The notes: generated by a model from the sequence alone, not told the origin. 64,000 bases of DNA from Pinus tabuliformis (GCA_031772625.1 CM062814.1:822500757-822564756); one strand, 5' to 3'; positions 1-12,317 are shown, counted from the first letter of the stretch. Numbers and translations are program-made.

Positions 1-2782
1 GAGGTGGGAGTATTCTTAGGTTGAAACAACACTTAGCTGGGATAAGAGGCCAAGTAAAGCCATGTGATGCACCAAATGCACTGTTAGGTCCTATTAGGGC
101 AGAATACATTTCCAAGCTTGAAAAATTTTATGAGGATAAGGCTAGGGAGAAGGCCATCCAAGATGACATTGCAAGGAAGAGGGAATTATTAGAAGCCATG
201 AAAGAGAGTGGGTATGATGATTATGAGATTCAAGACTCCACTTCTATCCCTTCCACCAATGACCCCTTTCACTATGTTCATCCTTCTGTTGGCCAACCAT
301 CAAAAGGAACAAAGAGAACAAACATCCAAAGTTATTTCTCATCTTCTGCCAACATTGCCTCTTCTAATCCCACTTCCTCCCAGCCAAGTTCTCAACCCAC
401 TTTGGATCAACATTGGAAAAGACAATGCAAAGAAACTTCTCACCAATACATTGCTAGATGGTGGTATGATTCAGATATCCCATTTAATGCTGCTCGCTCA
501 CCTTATTACCAAGCTATGTGGGACTCTGTTATAGCTGCAGGAAAGGGCTTCAAAGGCCCTAGTATGCATGACTTGAGGGGAGCTCTTTTGCAAAAAGTGA
601 TATCTTCCATTGATGGGTATTTGGTTGATTTTAAAGATTCATGGCTCAAAACAGGTTGTTCCATTATGTCAGATGGATGGTCCGATGGAAAGAACCGCAC
701 TATCATTAATTTCCTTGTTTCTTGCCCTCAAGGAACCATGTTTTTGAAATCAGTTGATGCATCTGATAAGGTAAAGGATGCAATCCTTCTATTTGAGCTT
801 TTGGATAACGTTATTCAGGAAGTTGGGGAGTAGCATGTTGTGCAGGTCATCACTGATAATGCCTCAAACTATGTTCTTGTTGGAAAGATGGTTGAGGCCA
901 AATATAAGACCATATTTTGGACTCCATGTGCTGCACATTGCATAGACCTCATGCTTGAGGATATAGGCAAAGTGGAGTGGGTAAAAAACACTGTAGAGCA
1001 TGCCAAGTGCATTACAAAATACATTTACAACCACTCATGGGTATTGAACCTAATGAGGAAACGCACTGGGGGCAAAGAGCTTGTTAGGCCTGCAATTACG
1101 AGATTTGCAACTCACTTCCTCACGTTGCAATGTCTCAATGGTCAACATAAAAACTTGCAGAAAATGTTTTCCTCTGAAGAATGGTCTGAATCTCGGTGGG
1201 CTCGTAGACCAGATGGAAAAGACACCAAAAAGAAAGTGTTAGACACTTATTTTTGGAAAAGGTTTGTAGAGCTTGTGAAAATTACCGAGCCCCTTGTTAA
1301 GGTGCTAAGGTTGGTGGATGGGGAAAGATTGGCCATGGGCTACATTTATGAAGCTATGGATCAGGCAAAGGAGCAGATACGGGCAGCTTACAAGGACAGG
1401 TTAGCTAAATATGGTCGTATATGGGAGATCATTGATAACAGATGGAACAATCAACTCCATCGTCCTATACATGCAGCTGGGTATTTTTTGAACCCAAGGT
1501 ATCACTATAAAAATCGGCTAGGAGATCAGCATGATGGGGAGGTCAGAGCTGGATTGATTGATTGCTTGGAGCGCATGGTCCCTAGCCATGTAGACCAGTT
1601 GGAAATACATAGACAGCTTACTATTTTCAATATGGCAAGTGGTACTTTTGGCAAAAACTTGGCAAAGATGGCAAGAGATGTGGACCAACCAGGTAAGCAA
1701 TTCCAATTTCCATTTTGTTTTTCTTTTCAAGTTAAAATTGTTTATGTTCTTTACAATTCAAATTATAAACTAAGTTACTAATTAATGTCTTTTTCTTTGC
1801 AGCACATTGGTGGGAGTCATTTGGTGGCCAGTGTCCTCAATTGCAAAGGTTTGCAATTAGAGTCCTCAGTCAAACTTGCAGTGCTTCAGGTTGTGAGCGC
1901 AATTGGTCTGTTTTTGAGCGCATACACACGAAAAAGAGAAACCGTTTGGAACAAAAACGGTTAAATGATCTTGTTTTTGTGCAATACAACCTTCGACTGA
2001 GGAGGAACCAAATGATGAGCAAATCACCTGATCTAGATCCCATTGTGTTGGACGATATTGATCCAACATCAGAATAGGTGGAGGAGACTGAAGATCCTGT
2101 GTTTGAGGCTAATTTTGATATCGACATGGCTTTAGCAGGGGATGAGGCAGATTATGTGGCAACATCAGAACCAGGATCAGTAGCGGCATTAAGGAAAGGC
2201 AAAGAACCAATGGAAGGCACTAGTCGTGCAAGTCGACAAACTCGTGCTTCCATTAGGTCCACTTCTATTGTCATTGGTGGCATTGATACTGAGGTTGCAG
2301 ATCAGGCTGAGGCATCCTCAGACTCTGAACCAGATGATGTCTATGTAGCTCCTGATGATGATCCTGTGTCTAGTAGTGGTGATGAACTTGATGATTGATC
2401 ATGTGTACACTGTAGACTTGTAGTAGGCCAATGGCCTCATAGCTTGCAGCATTGTTTTTGGACTTTATAGGCCATTTAGAGCCTCATTTCTTATGTATTT
2501 TGCTATTTTGTCGATGATATGTATTGTACTCGGTGCCATTTTGATATATTCACCTTTACATGGTATATAAATGAGCAAACTTTGCATATTTTGTCTCTAT
2601 TGGCTTGGAATCATGGTTTTACATCTTAAAAATAGTTTTGTTTCATTAAAATTAATTATTTAATGTATTTTTTTAAAACCGGTTCGTTTAGACCAACCAG
2701 TCCCGATTAGACCGGTTCTGATCGGTAAACCGGTTCATTAGGTGGACCGGTCCAGTCACCTGTTCCGGTTTTAAAAACATTG
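1..2782 (+). mobile_element. hAT DNA transposon H1 (5' end outside window)
   Basis: The element enters the window inside its transposase gene and ends at 2782. The last 140 bases are full of ACCGGTT-type subterminal repeats and finish in GGTTTTAAAAACATTG, a terminal inverted repeat. H1c ends the same way, and H1b ends in a related form, ATAACATTG. The next eight bases (2783-2790, gttatagg) should be the target duplication, whose partner lies upstream of the window. It interrupts a Gypsy coding region that resumes at 2783. Family assignment rests on the transposase domains and on 8-bp duplications seen around related copies. Confidence 0.93.
3..2398 (+). pseudogene. H1 hAT transposase with one intron and two in-frame TAG codons
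   Basis: The encoded protein would bind element ends and catalyse cut-and-paste transposition in the nucleus. The window opens in the BED zinc finger (GGSILRLKQHLAGIRG). The DUF659/RNase H-like region follows: SIMSDGWSDGKN carries the first acidic residue and VITDNASNY the second. An intron at 1693-1802 (GTAAGC to TTTGCAG, phase 1) leads to the hATC dimerisation domain, with AHWWESFG, the conserved Glu in SGCERNWSVF, and VQYNLRLRRN. The tail is acidic. Two in-frame stops interrupt it: TAG at 831-833, and TAG at 2075-2077 where H1b has TGG (Trp). Otherwise the frame is open to 2398. The few lesions suggest recent decay. Confidence 0.9.
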
Positions 2783-3368
2783 GTTATAGGTGACAAGCTC
2801 TCGATTCAAACAATATTGCCAGAACTTGACGAGGAAGGAAAAATCATATTGGAACCTGAAGCAGTCACAGAAACAAGAACTCGACAGCGATGAAATCAAT
2901 CAATTTCAGAGTATCTCATCAAGTGGAAGAACTGACCTGCTGAAGATTCCACATGGGAGGATGAGAATTTTATATAGAAGCATCCAGAACTACTCAAGTG
3001 TTGAGGACAACACTTTTTTGAAGAAGAGGGGCATGTTACGTCCCTATAATACTAGTGATTCCCCCATTACTATTGTCATTGTAGCCCCTTATTATTATTG
3101 TTGTGCCCCTGTTGTCCGCACATTGCTATTATTGTGCCCCATAGAAGCCCACTATTGTTACTGTTGTGCCCTTATATTATTATTGTTATGTCGACTTTGA
3201 TTATATTGTGACCCCTTAGACTCCTATAAATAGAAAGGAGGTTTTATCATTTGAATCATCCAAGAATTGTTCATTTGTGTAATGTAAAAGAGGTTTCCCC
3301 CTTGAAGAAGCTTATTTTGAAGTTGTTGATCTATTTGTTCTTCTATTTTGTGAGTTGGTTGCATAACA
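2783..3368 (+). mobile_element. Ty3/Gypsy (chromovirus-type) 3' end with LTR, fossil
   Basis: After the hAT insertion the plus strand reads the C-terminal end of a Gypsy polyprotein, from a VIGDK motif through a chromodomain-like stretch with WEDE. A purine tract at about 3019-3033 precedes an LTR at 3034-3368 (335 bp) with TGTTA/TAACA ends and a TATA box at 3225-3233. The coding part is broken. The rest of the element lies left of the window, beyond H1. It was inserted into the LTR debris that resumes at 3369. Confidence 0.75.
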
Positions 3369-4142
3369 TTTGCCATTGCTGGGCTCCTGACCTTTCGATG
3401 GGCCGACATGCACATATTGAAGCCGACTTGAAGACAAAATTGATAAAATACTTTTCCCTCCAATAAGGCCGACATAAGCTTTAAATTTGAATTTCATGAT
3501 TTCCCTGCAATGATTTGAGCCGACATGGAAATCACTAATAAATTTATTTTAATAATATTTTGGAGTCATGAGATGCTAGGGAATTTCTCCCTAGCTGCCA
3601 AAATTAACACTCCCTCTCAGCTAGGGAGGAACCAACATCATAAGCCTTATCTAGAAAATCCATCATAGATGAATCTCGAGTTAACATATCTTAAATCATA
3701 AGAAAGGCAGACAATTGTATCATTGGTAAGACCCATCTCCTATCGACACATAAAAGAACAAGAATCCATAGTCAAAGGGGAGATTAGACTTCCAAACCCT
3801 ACTAGTCTCGACTCTCAAAGACTATATCAATAGGACATCCATCTCCAGTGTTCCACGGGGACGCGTCCCCCAGGGTTGGGTGCGTGCACCCATCACACCC
3901 CATGCACTTGGGACAGGGGGACGTCTAGGGAAACGTTTCCGCACGTCCCCCTTTTGGGGAGACGTGGGGAGACGCAAGGGGGGACGTTTCCCCATTGTGG
4001 GGGACGCGACTCCCCAAAAGGGGGGCACCTGGGCATCCCCCCTCAAAATGGGCTATGCGTCCCCCTTAAATTTGCTTGTAAATAATGATTAATGACAAGG
4101 GAAACCTAGTATTTGATCATATTGCCTATTAATGCTATGCAA

Positions 4143-4260
4143 TTCATGGTAATGTTAAATTCTTAAAGTAAAAGGATGAAAATGAAAGATTAAGGAGAAT
4201 GACATTCTCCTTAATCTTTCATTTTCATCCTTTTACTTAAATTTTTAACATTACCATGAA
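4143..4260. repeat. Near-perfect foldback inside H4a
   Basis: Two arms of about 58 bases (4143-4201 and 4203-4260) are inverted copies of each other with a one-base loop. Mismatches are limited to a short stretch near 4158-4166. A transcript from either strand would fold into a long hairpin. The partial relative H4b keeps the outer parts of both arms near 52076-52190. Confidence 0.9.
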
Positions 4261-4580
4261 ATGACTCAGCATGTTGAGAGTGGTTCCGACCTCATTGGAT
4301 TTCATATGGAGAAAGTAGAATTTTAGATCTCACTCAAAATTCAGCAGACTTAACAATTTTTCAGGAATTCAGGATTCGATGGATTGCAATGTTTCCATTG
4401 CATTTTATCATGTACAAGGGTATGGAATTAGTATTTAATCAAGAGCACCAAGCCCTCTGTGTACTTTAGAGTGACATTTAGACTCATCACTTCACTGTTT
4501 TTGAGTTTAGTTATATCAATTTACTATTCCCGTCTTTAGATTTCAGTATCTATTATAGTCTATTTTGCTTAGTACTAATT

Positions 4581-4705
4581 AGATTCTAGAATGATGAATG
4601 ATCAATTTTAATTTTAAATCAATTTAGAATCTAGAGTGATGAATGATGAATTTAATTTTTAAATCAATGTAGATTCTAGAATGGTGAATAATGAATGATG
4701 AATAT
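4581..4705. repeat. 45-bp tandem repeat, about 2.7 copies
   Basis: Units start at 4581, 4626 and 4671, each opening with AGATTCTAGA or AGAATCTAGA and continuing GTGATGAATGATGAATTT-like. They are internal to H4a, and related units are present in inverted order in H4b. Confidence 0.8.
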
Positions 4706-4859
4706 GTATCAGAGTATTTCATTATTGAATCTCATGGTCTATGGATGAATCATGTATGTATTAGTAAGGATGATGAGTATGGATCAATGTATTTCATTAC
4801 TTAATTCAATTGTGTATGTATCATTGTATTTATGCTTTCATTATTGAATATGAATTTGA

Positions 4860-4860
4860 A

Positions 4861-4888
<28 letters not shown>
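4860..4888. repeat. TA microsatellite in H4a
   Basis: About 14 TA units lie just inside the right subterminal region of H4a, some 135 bp from its end. Confidence 0.95.
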
Positions 4889-4894
<6 letters not shown>

Positions 4895-6385
4895 AAATTA
4901 TATACCTCGACGTCCCCCGTCCACCCTAAATTTTCCTAAAATTTGAGGGTACTCCCACATGTCCCCCTTGTGCATCTCCTCGCACCCGCGACTCCCCGTC
5001 CCGGAGTCTTGGTGGAACATTGTCCATCTCATCATAACATAACTCGGTCATTAGCTGAACAAAAAGAAGAACCACCATGGGCGAGCCTCTGACTACTACC
5101 TTGTAGTCAATTTGATCATTCATTATTGTCATTAAGTCATATCCCCACTTTGGCTCATCTCCATATGTTGAACAATCTCAAATCTAAAGAAGAAGAAGAA
5201 TCTAACATCATAGGGGAGCCTAGCTCAACCCACAGCAACATCGAAGAGCTTAGCTCAATCCATAACAACATCAGGTAGCCCTGCTCAACCTGTAACCACA
5301 CCAGGGAGCCTAGCTGAACCCAGAATATCTGCCAGTGAGGAGCCAATGCTACAACCCTAGAAACTCGTCATCGAGGTGCCAATGCTACCACCTAGAATCT
5401 ATAGACAATAGGAGGGATGTCACTTACCTTATGAGGTAAGGATCGCGCCTATCCTTTTGTCTGATCTTCCCATCTCGAATGTCTCGTCGTCAACTCTGCT
5501 CATCTCATGCTGAACACTTTTGAGTTCAAAGAAGAAGAAACACCACAAGGGAGCCCTCTTCTTCCACCTTGTATCAAAGACAATGGGCGAGATCAGACCT
5601 ACCCCAATGCGTAGGGATCACACTCTATCCCAAAGTCCCTGACAATCAACGAGATCAACTTACTAGAGGTAAGGATCACACTCTACCCTCTTGTCGATGA
5701 TCTTCCCATCATGACCCTTGAGAGTCAGATGGTAGAACACCTACATCCACCGACTTGGGCGAGATCCACCTACTACAAGGGGTAGGATCACACTCTATCC
5801 CAAGTCCCTCATCCCATTGGCCAGATGGGGAGGTTATCCCACAAAGTGGGCAGGATGTTAACTGGGGCATACTCTGACTAGGGGAGATCCTAGACCTCTA
5901 CACACCCTATCGGTCAAAGGTCTCTCATCCTCAACATCCCACTACTCTGTTCCCCACTCTGGAAGCTCAACCAAGGGGGAAGAGCAATGCTCAGTGTTTT
6001 CGATCAGCGCAGAACCTTGTTCGAAAGGGTCATCTCAACCAGTCCAACCTGCATTCTGAAGTCCAAAGACTTTCATGCTCGTCCATTGATCATGATGGAG
6101 CCTCGCGGCAAAAAATCAATGTGCCCATATCCAACACCTTATCAAAACAACTCACTAAAGTGTTGAGTCATACTGCCATATGCAGCATTCAAAGTTGCAA
6201 TTCTTAGAGTACATGATCACACAAGACATTAAATCAAATATTATGTTAGAGCAAATACATGTCATGAAGTAAAGAATACCATATTCATCCTTACTCCCCC
6301 TCACACAAGGAGGAAGCAACCATAAGCCAAAACTTGTCTAATACAGTAGGATTATCTCAATTCATAAATTTGTCACTGTCCCAGC

Positions 6386-7717
6386 CAATGTTATTGGAAC
6401 TGAACTCGTTCTGGCAAAACTGGTCAGTCCGACCGATTTGGGGGCAAAAACGGCCCTCTGAACTAGAAAAGACCGATTTTGTACCGAACTGGCCGGTTCA
6501 GAGACCGGTTCCACCGGTCCGCAAGGCACGCGGCCGAGGCATTAAAAAAACACTTTTTCTATTTATTTATTTATATTATTTTTCCTAGTTTTCAACGCTA
6601 CTCTAGCCCCCCCACCCTAAAGTTATTTGAAGTTTTAAACACCCCCACCACCTCTATTTCACTCACACTATTCATTCGAGTCTCTTGCAATTCTTGAGCT
6701 AAGTTCGGTGAGGAGAATTTGGAGAGTTTTTTGCAGAGTTGTTCTGAGGGAGATTTTTTGTAGATTTGAAAAGCTGATTGGAAATTCATTTGCTAATACT
6801 TTTTTTCCTTCCACCCTTTTTGCAGCCTATTGGTGGCAACAATCTAGTAGTGAATGCCCTCATTTGCAAAAATTTGCAATTCGAATTTTGAGCCAGACAT
6901 GTAGTGCTTCAGGGTGTGAGCGGAATTGGAGTGTCTTTGAACGTATATACAATAAGAAGAGGAACCGTTTGGAGCAATACGGTTGAATGACATGCTTTTT
7001 GTTCAATACAACCTTAGGTTGAGGCGCAACCAATTACTAAATAAAACCCCTGAATCAAGCAACATTGTCTTGGGTGACATTGATCCAACATCAGAATGGG
7101 TTGTGGAGAGTCGAGCACCAGCATTTGACAATGAAGACCTTTCTTGGTTGGACTTGGACCCACCTCCACAGGATGCAGGGGCAGATATATCAAAAGCACC
7201 AGTAGCAGCTTCAGGGCCAGGGGAATCAAGCCATAATCCCATTGCAAACTTGGATGCTACTCATTCTTCAAATGAGGATGAGGAGGATGATCAGGAATCG
7301 GATAATGATTCTAATGATGATTGATGATTTGATCATTGATTTGTTGTAGTTGTAGCTTGTAGTATTGTAGGTTGTAGTATAATACTATGATCTATCATGT
7401 AATTTTGAACTATAAAGGCCTTTTAGAGCCTTCTTCTTGATGTTTGTAACATTTTTGGTTCAGCAATGTTTTGCACTAAGTGTTATTTTGGTTATATGCA
7501 CTATTACTTGCTATATAAATGAGAAATTTTGCATATTTGTGTATAAATGGCTTGGATTCATATGGATGCACATGAATATATATGTTTTTTCTTTTAAATA
7601 TGAGTATTTTATGTGTTTTTGGTAAGCCTGTTTTTTTCCAGTTTTTTTCCAGTTCTAACCGGTTCCCGGTCCACAAGGTTTTCCGGTTCGATGACCGGTT
7701 TGGTTCTGATAACATTG
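6386..7717 (+). mobile_element. Internally deleted hAT derivative H1b
   Basis: The ends are CAATGTTATTGGAACTG on the left and GGTTCTGATAACATTG on the right. A perfect 8-bp duplication gtcccagc lies at 6378-6385 and 7718-7725. ACCGGTT-type subterminal repeats match the H1 family. It keeps the left end, a leader, the 3' end of the single intron and the last transposase exon. The BED and DUF659 exon is missing, so the copy depends on a transposase from elsewhere. Confidence 0.95.
6826..7324 (+). pseudogene. Orphan last exon (hATC domain) of H1b transposase
   Basis: The exon follows an intron-like acceptor (CCCTTTTTGCAG ending at 6825) in the same phase as in H1. It encodes AYWWQQSS, ILSQTCSASGCERNWS and VQYNLRLRRNQ of the hAT C-terminal dimerisation domain, then an acidic tail ending in DNDSNDD at a TGA (7322-7324). 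One base is missing at about 6977 relative to H1 (CAATACGG against CAAAAACGG), so the frame shifts there. The downstream frame, starting at 6983, is open. It lacks the catalytic Asp residues, so it can only be a remnant or a dimerisation fragment. Confidence 0.85.
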
Positions 7718-9924
7718 GTCCCAGCTATATATATGTATGTTGCAACACAAGAATTCAATCATCTGCTTGTCCATCAATCGAAAACCATGTTCGAGCCTCA
7801 TTGCTCCAATGCCACAACAAATCATAGTCGGAGCCTTATGACTCCCTCTGAGTTGGAGCTTCATTGCTCCCTTTGTGCCAAATGTCGGATAAAGTGATGC
7901 CTGAACCTGTCATGTGTATCACATCCGATCTCAATACATGCCCATGTTGAGCTGTCTCACTCACACTACCTCAAGGTTGATCATGCCAGGAACAATTTTC
8001 TCTGCCCTAGAATATCATGGCAGATCTTCAAGTTATACTCGCAACCAAAAGTGCTTTCCTGTCAAAAGCAGTATCAACATCAATGTAGTCATCAAGCATC
8101 CGATAGTGTGTGTTCATGATCTACACATGAACCTTATCTATCTGGCACAGCTGCAAAGCATGAAGGATTTGTTTGCTGGCTCATTATGGGATCCATCCAA
8201 TCTCAGTTTGAAGTGGAGTTTTCTTTCAACGGCTACTGTTCAATACCAAACTTCTGACAGCATACTTCTTTTAACTGCAAAACAATAGTTTCTATATTAT
8301 TTTGTATTGCATGGCTAGACTTCATTTCTTTCTCAGATACCTCCAAGTGTTCCTTGACTTGTTCTGTTTCTATTTCGGATTCTTCAAGTTGCACTTTTAG
8401 ATGTGCTCGTTCACCATGGAGATTATCATTCTCATACTGGAAATTTGTTATCGGAGCTTCAAGATTACTGATTTGTGATTTTGTTCGTATGAGATTCTCT
8501 TCCAAATTACCCTTTTCTTTTCTCAAGGTTGTGATTTGTTCAACAAGGAGTTTATTAAGGCTCTACAACCTGGATATTTTATCATCTTCGCGTGATGTGA
8601 ATACTTCATCTTTTAACAAGGTAGACCTCATCACTTCCAATCTAAAGAAAACTCCTTCCAGTACTAGGTGCTGAGGGGATCTAATCTTGTCAGAAACAAA
8701 GACAACATACAAAATCAAGTGACAAAGCCATACTTGCAACCTTGAAGAGAGGTTGGAGTCTAGCAACAGATGATCATCAATCTAAGTGTACCAAGCCCAA
8801 AATCATAAGACTCCTGCTCATCCATCTCAAGGACTTGAAGAGGCTCTAGGTATACTTCTTCTTTAAGAACATCATGGAGGAAGCTCACTTCACATTCATT
8901 TGACAATACTACATCAAATCGTAGGAGCTAGAATCTCATCACAATAGAGTAGAAACATCTTGATTTCAAATGTCCTTCCATCATGGGGGTAACTCTTGTA
9001 TATCCTCCTCAATATCGACGTTGAAAGTTGGGTCCTTGTATCTGTCTGATGTACCTCTTGGCTTAAGAGCAAGAGCATAAATGAATGCCATAAAATGTAC
9101 TTGAAGAACATGTAGGGCACTACTCAATTCAATCTTCCTAATGTTGCCTTTGACTATTGTTTTGAATTGTCTCAATTATGAAAGTGGCTTCCTTCTGCCC
9201 GAGCTCCCTCTTGATGCTTTCCCTTCCTGAATCAGCTTCCTCTTGAAGCTTATTCTTCCTGCCACCTGATGATCCCCAGGATTTCCTTGATCACATGCTC
9301 ATTCAAGAGGTTAGTGAACAAATCAAATATTTTGTTTAGGAAGAAAGAACAACAATTGAAAAATCTAGACAAAGTAATGTCATCAACACAATAACTTGGA
9401 AATACTTATCTTTCATGTCGATTGCAGGAAGTTATCTGCTCCCTCTCGATCTTGCCTCAATAGGACACTTATTAGTCACATGTCAGCTCCATCTTTGGAA
9501 TGTGTCAGCTCCATCTTTGGAAGGAGTCCAAGCTGTATTCCTGATTTCATATTTATCAAAGTATTGATTCTAGATCATACCCTTTCTTAGGGTTTCTTTG
9601 AATTTGTCATAGGTATATAAATAGTTCAAGGGTTGCTCCCTGGTTCCTTCTCATGTCAGGCCTTACATCAAGGGTTACTCTTAGGGTTTTTGTTGAACGC
9701 TAGCTCAAAGGCTTCTAACTGAACACAAAATTTTGAATCACATTAGTGCAAGAGAATACAGGCCATCTCTTAAAACCCTAAACTAGTCTGAAAGATCAAG
9801 ATTTCTCTAGGGTTTCCTTCAAACCCCAGCCTTCTTTTAGGTCTCTGCCATCTGCTTTTACTCAACTGATTCCAACAAGGGTGTCTACTAAGGTGATCTC
9901 TATTGACCTTTTCTTTCTAGCCCA

Positions 9925-9936
9925 GCTCTGATACCA
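9925..9936 (-). other. Primer-binding site (initiator tRNA-Met type)
   Basis: The minus strand reads TGGTATCAGAGC, the usual plant LTR-retrotransposon primer site. It lies directly beside the LTR that begins at 9937. Confidence 0.8.
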
Positions 9937-10250
9937 TGTTGATTTTTCATAGGGCCATATTGTTCTTTGCTTTAGATAATTGCACTCATCATTCACATAT
10001 AGAATTCACCCCATAACATCATAACATCATTAGCAATTATGCAGAAAGAACAACAATATCATAGCAGCGGAACATAAGGGAACATAAGAAGAAAGCATTC
10101 ACATAGAGGACACCGAGAATTTGGTCAGAGACAAGGGCAAAACCCCGCAACAGGGAAAACCCATCCCAATTCTTCTTCTTCTATTAGATTGTCATTGAAA
10201 GTTCAACAGTGAATTAAAAGTGCAAATATTATCAGGTTGCCCAGAGCCTA

Positions 10251-12166
10251 TACATGACTTGTTCACAACTACATTTGTGAACAAGTCTTATCGAGAATAC
10301 TGCTACTGCTATACTAATAAATCATCATCATTGCTTTTGGACTGAACGATACCCTACATATACTTGAACTTTAATGTCAATAGAGCCATACATATACTAT
10401 TGAACTGTGATATCAACAAATTCAAACATATGCCAACGCTGTAACATAACTGTGATATCGTAATGCCATACATGGGAGATGCCATACGTAAGAGATGTTA
10501 ACTTGAAAGTTGACACTATACCAACGAGGGAATACCACATGTACTGTGTATGTTGAGATCATTGTGCTGTAGCAAGATTGAACATTCACTGAGGCGAGCA
10601 GGAGACTATCCATATGGCTGTAAATTACTGAATGACAATCTCATATATATATACACTGCAGAGGATCAATGTCACATATAACATAGAAGAGCTGTGAGGC
10701 AATTCAACAGAGGTGCCAACATATACATCGCAAGGGTATGGAATAAAGTAAAGACGAGACCAATAGAGTCAAGACCATTACACAGTGTCGTGATCAATGG
10801 ACTGACCATACAGCCTCAGAGCAGTCTCAAGAAGAAACTGAAAACAACATATGGCCCTCTCTTCATCTCTTAGTGCTGTGTACACACTGGTTTTGTCCCC
10901 AACAGTCTCAAGACTGAATTTGTGCTATTATTTGCTATCCAATTTAGGATCAGCTACTAAATTGCAACAGCCATCTCTTGACAACCCTTGATCTCTGTTC
11001 TCAAAGTAAAAAGAACATTGGGTAACTCAAATAGTACTTGTATTCATTGCACTCTATTTTTTCAACAGTCCATTTATTAATTGACCCCATTTATTAATTT
11101 ATCCATAGCGACTCTAGCCCATGGGAGTCGAAAATGAGCTAGCAAGTCGTCTCTCTTCCGATCATTCGAGAAGGCACGTTACATACTTTCAAGAGTCTAT
11201 CCTGGTTTTGCTTCAGACATTTATGTAATTTTCCTCCCAAAATTTTCATTAATAAAATATTGCCGGAGCTGCAGCAGTTTATACAATTTTTGGGTTTTTA
11301 CATTGCAAATTTATTAATTTTCTGGTAATTCCTATGGTGTTTAATTGTGCAAATTTTATGGTGTTTTTGGAACAGAAATTCATGGTATAATTTTTTGAAG
11401 CAAAGTCCCTATTAATTTTAATCAAATAATACTAAGGGATATTACAAATAGTTAACTGCCTTTATCAATCATATACATGGATTCATAAAGATAATGAATA
11501 CTTGCAAAAACATGTCTTTAAAGGCACTCTCTTTCTATTGGCTGTCAGACCATGGAGGCTCCCGATGTAAATGAGATCTTCAAATTTTTTATTTTTTTTT
11601 TAACTTTGGACTCAGCTGGAACTCCCAAGTCATCGGAATCATTCTGATTGATGCTTTATCAGAAACCCTCCTGAAGCTTACAAGTAACCATATTCTGAAG
11701 CTTGGTAGTATGCTTTAAGTCAAGTCAAATTGTCAGCCAAGATAAATCCAAAACGCTAGGCACATTACCTTAGAGCACAAATCCTTTTCTGGCCCTAACA
11801 GTTTCACATTAAAAAGGTGTCATCTGCCAAAATAGCTGTTGGAAAGAATGCAGACATTAATCATTGCAATGATTATAATCCTGTTTAATTCATTTTCTGT
11901 TGACTTTCGTGTATTGGAAATGTTTGGCTCCATGTTGAAATAAGAAAAGTATGAATATTACTGCTAATTGAGTACGATTTGATGATAAATAAATGTCTTA
12001 CACATACATCCATGTGATGTGTAAGAAGATTCCCAAGCCATATAGATAAATCTTTGGCCCATTATCTAATATATATGACCAGTCTTTTTTATCTAAAAGC
12101 TTTATTTCAATAATCACATGGAACTACACCATTAAGAAAATGAATTTTCACTGTAGATTTCAAGAC
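10251..12166. other. Host intron with LTR debris, no gene seen
   Basis: No reading frame worth calling was found. About 11050-11175 resembles the end of the LTR at 42584-44340: both share CTCTAGCCCAYGGGAGTCGA and end in TTACA. The stretch 11180-12166 is AT-rich single-copy-like sequence, presumably intron downstream of the exon at 12167-12317. No ITPK C-terminal exon could be recognised here. Confidence 0.5.
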
Positions 12167-12317
12167 CTTTAGGTAATGAGGGGCTCTGATTCTGCAGTTT
12201 CTTGGGTTATTTATTTCATCCAAATCTTGCAATATATGTTGGATGGCATCACGATCCAGCAAAGGGATAATGTTCTCTAAAGGATCTATCAAATGGTAAT
12301 GCAAATGCTTCATACAC
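12167..12317 (-). CDS. ITPK4: ITPK4-like inositol trisphosphate 5/6-kinase, internal exon
   Basis: This exon encodes about 51 residues, including LIDPLENIIPLLDRDAIQHI and ending APHYLK. It aligns with the part of plant ITPK4 that reads [20 protein letters not shown], just before the ATP-grasp domain. ITPK enzymes phosphorylate inositol polyphosphates in phytate and inositol-pyrophosphate metabolism. The acceptor (TTTGATGCAG) and donor (CTAAAG/GTCTTG) are canonical. Its first base completes a codon begun by the exon ending at 41231, giving Arg, and it ends in phase 0, as family alignment requires. The next exon should start the C-terminal kinase core but was not found to the left. Confidence 0.87.

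Larger units (their letters stand above)
3846..5022. mobile_element. Non-autonomous hAT derivative H4a
   Basis: The terminal inverted repeats are CAGTGTTCCAC on the left and GTGGAACATTG on the right. A perfect 8-bp target duplication tccatctc lies at 3838-3845 and 5023-5030. Both ends carry dense GGGGAC/GTCCCC motifs, extending to about 4065 on the left and from about 4905 on the right. The interior has a long foldback, a 45-bp tandem repeat and a TA microsatellite, but no transposase reading frame. It sits in the internal region of the old LTR element. A partial inverted copy is at 51341-52312. Confidence 0.93.
3369..10250 (-). mobile_element. Degraded minus-strand LTR element (Copia-like), fossil
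   Basis: Part of a 3' LTR ends at 3609 (TTAACA). A polypurine tract on the minus strand lies just right of it (3610-3630). The internal region runs to 9936, the primer-binding site complementary to initiator tRNA-Met is at 9925-9936, and a 5' LTR begins at 9937. That LTR start matches the end of the 46640 Copia LTR in reverse. At 5420-5800 there are imperfect repeats of GGATCACACTCTA. At 8233-8766 a minus-strand stretch reads as a gag-like coiled coil. No polymerase was recognised. It is interrupted by H4a and H1b, badly broken and old. The right limit is uncertain, and 7726-8230 shows nothing identifiable. Confidence 0.55.

Noticed and set aside
3034-3609. A single 576-bp LTR running from TGTTACG to TTAACA
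   Set aside because: The TATA box and the TGTTA/TAACA ends support a 335-bp plus-strand LTR ending at 3368, while the TTAACA end at 3609 adjoins a minus-strand polypurine tract, so two different LTRs are present.
8233-8766. Coiled-coil minus-strand frames that could be a host structural protein
   Set aside because: They sit inside an LTR element, between its tract and primer site, and resemble gag-type coiled coils; no splice signals or homologue were recognised.
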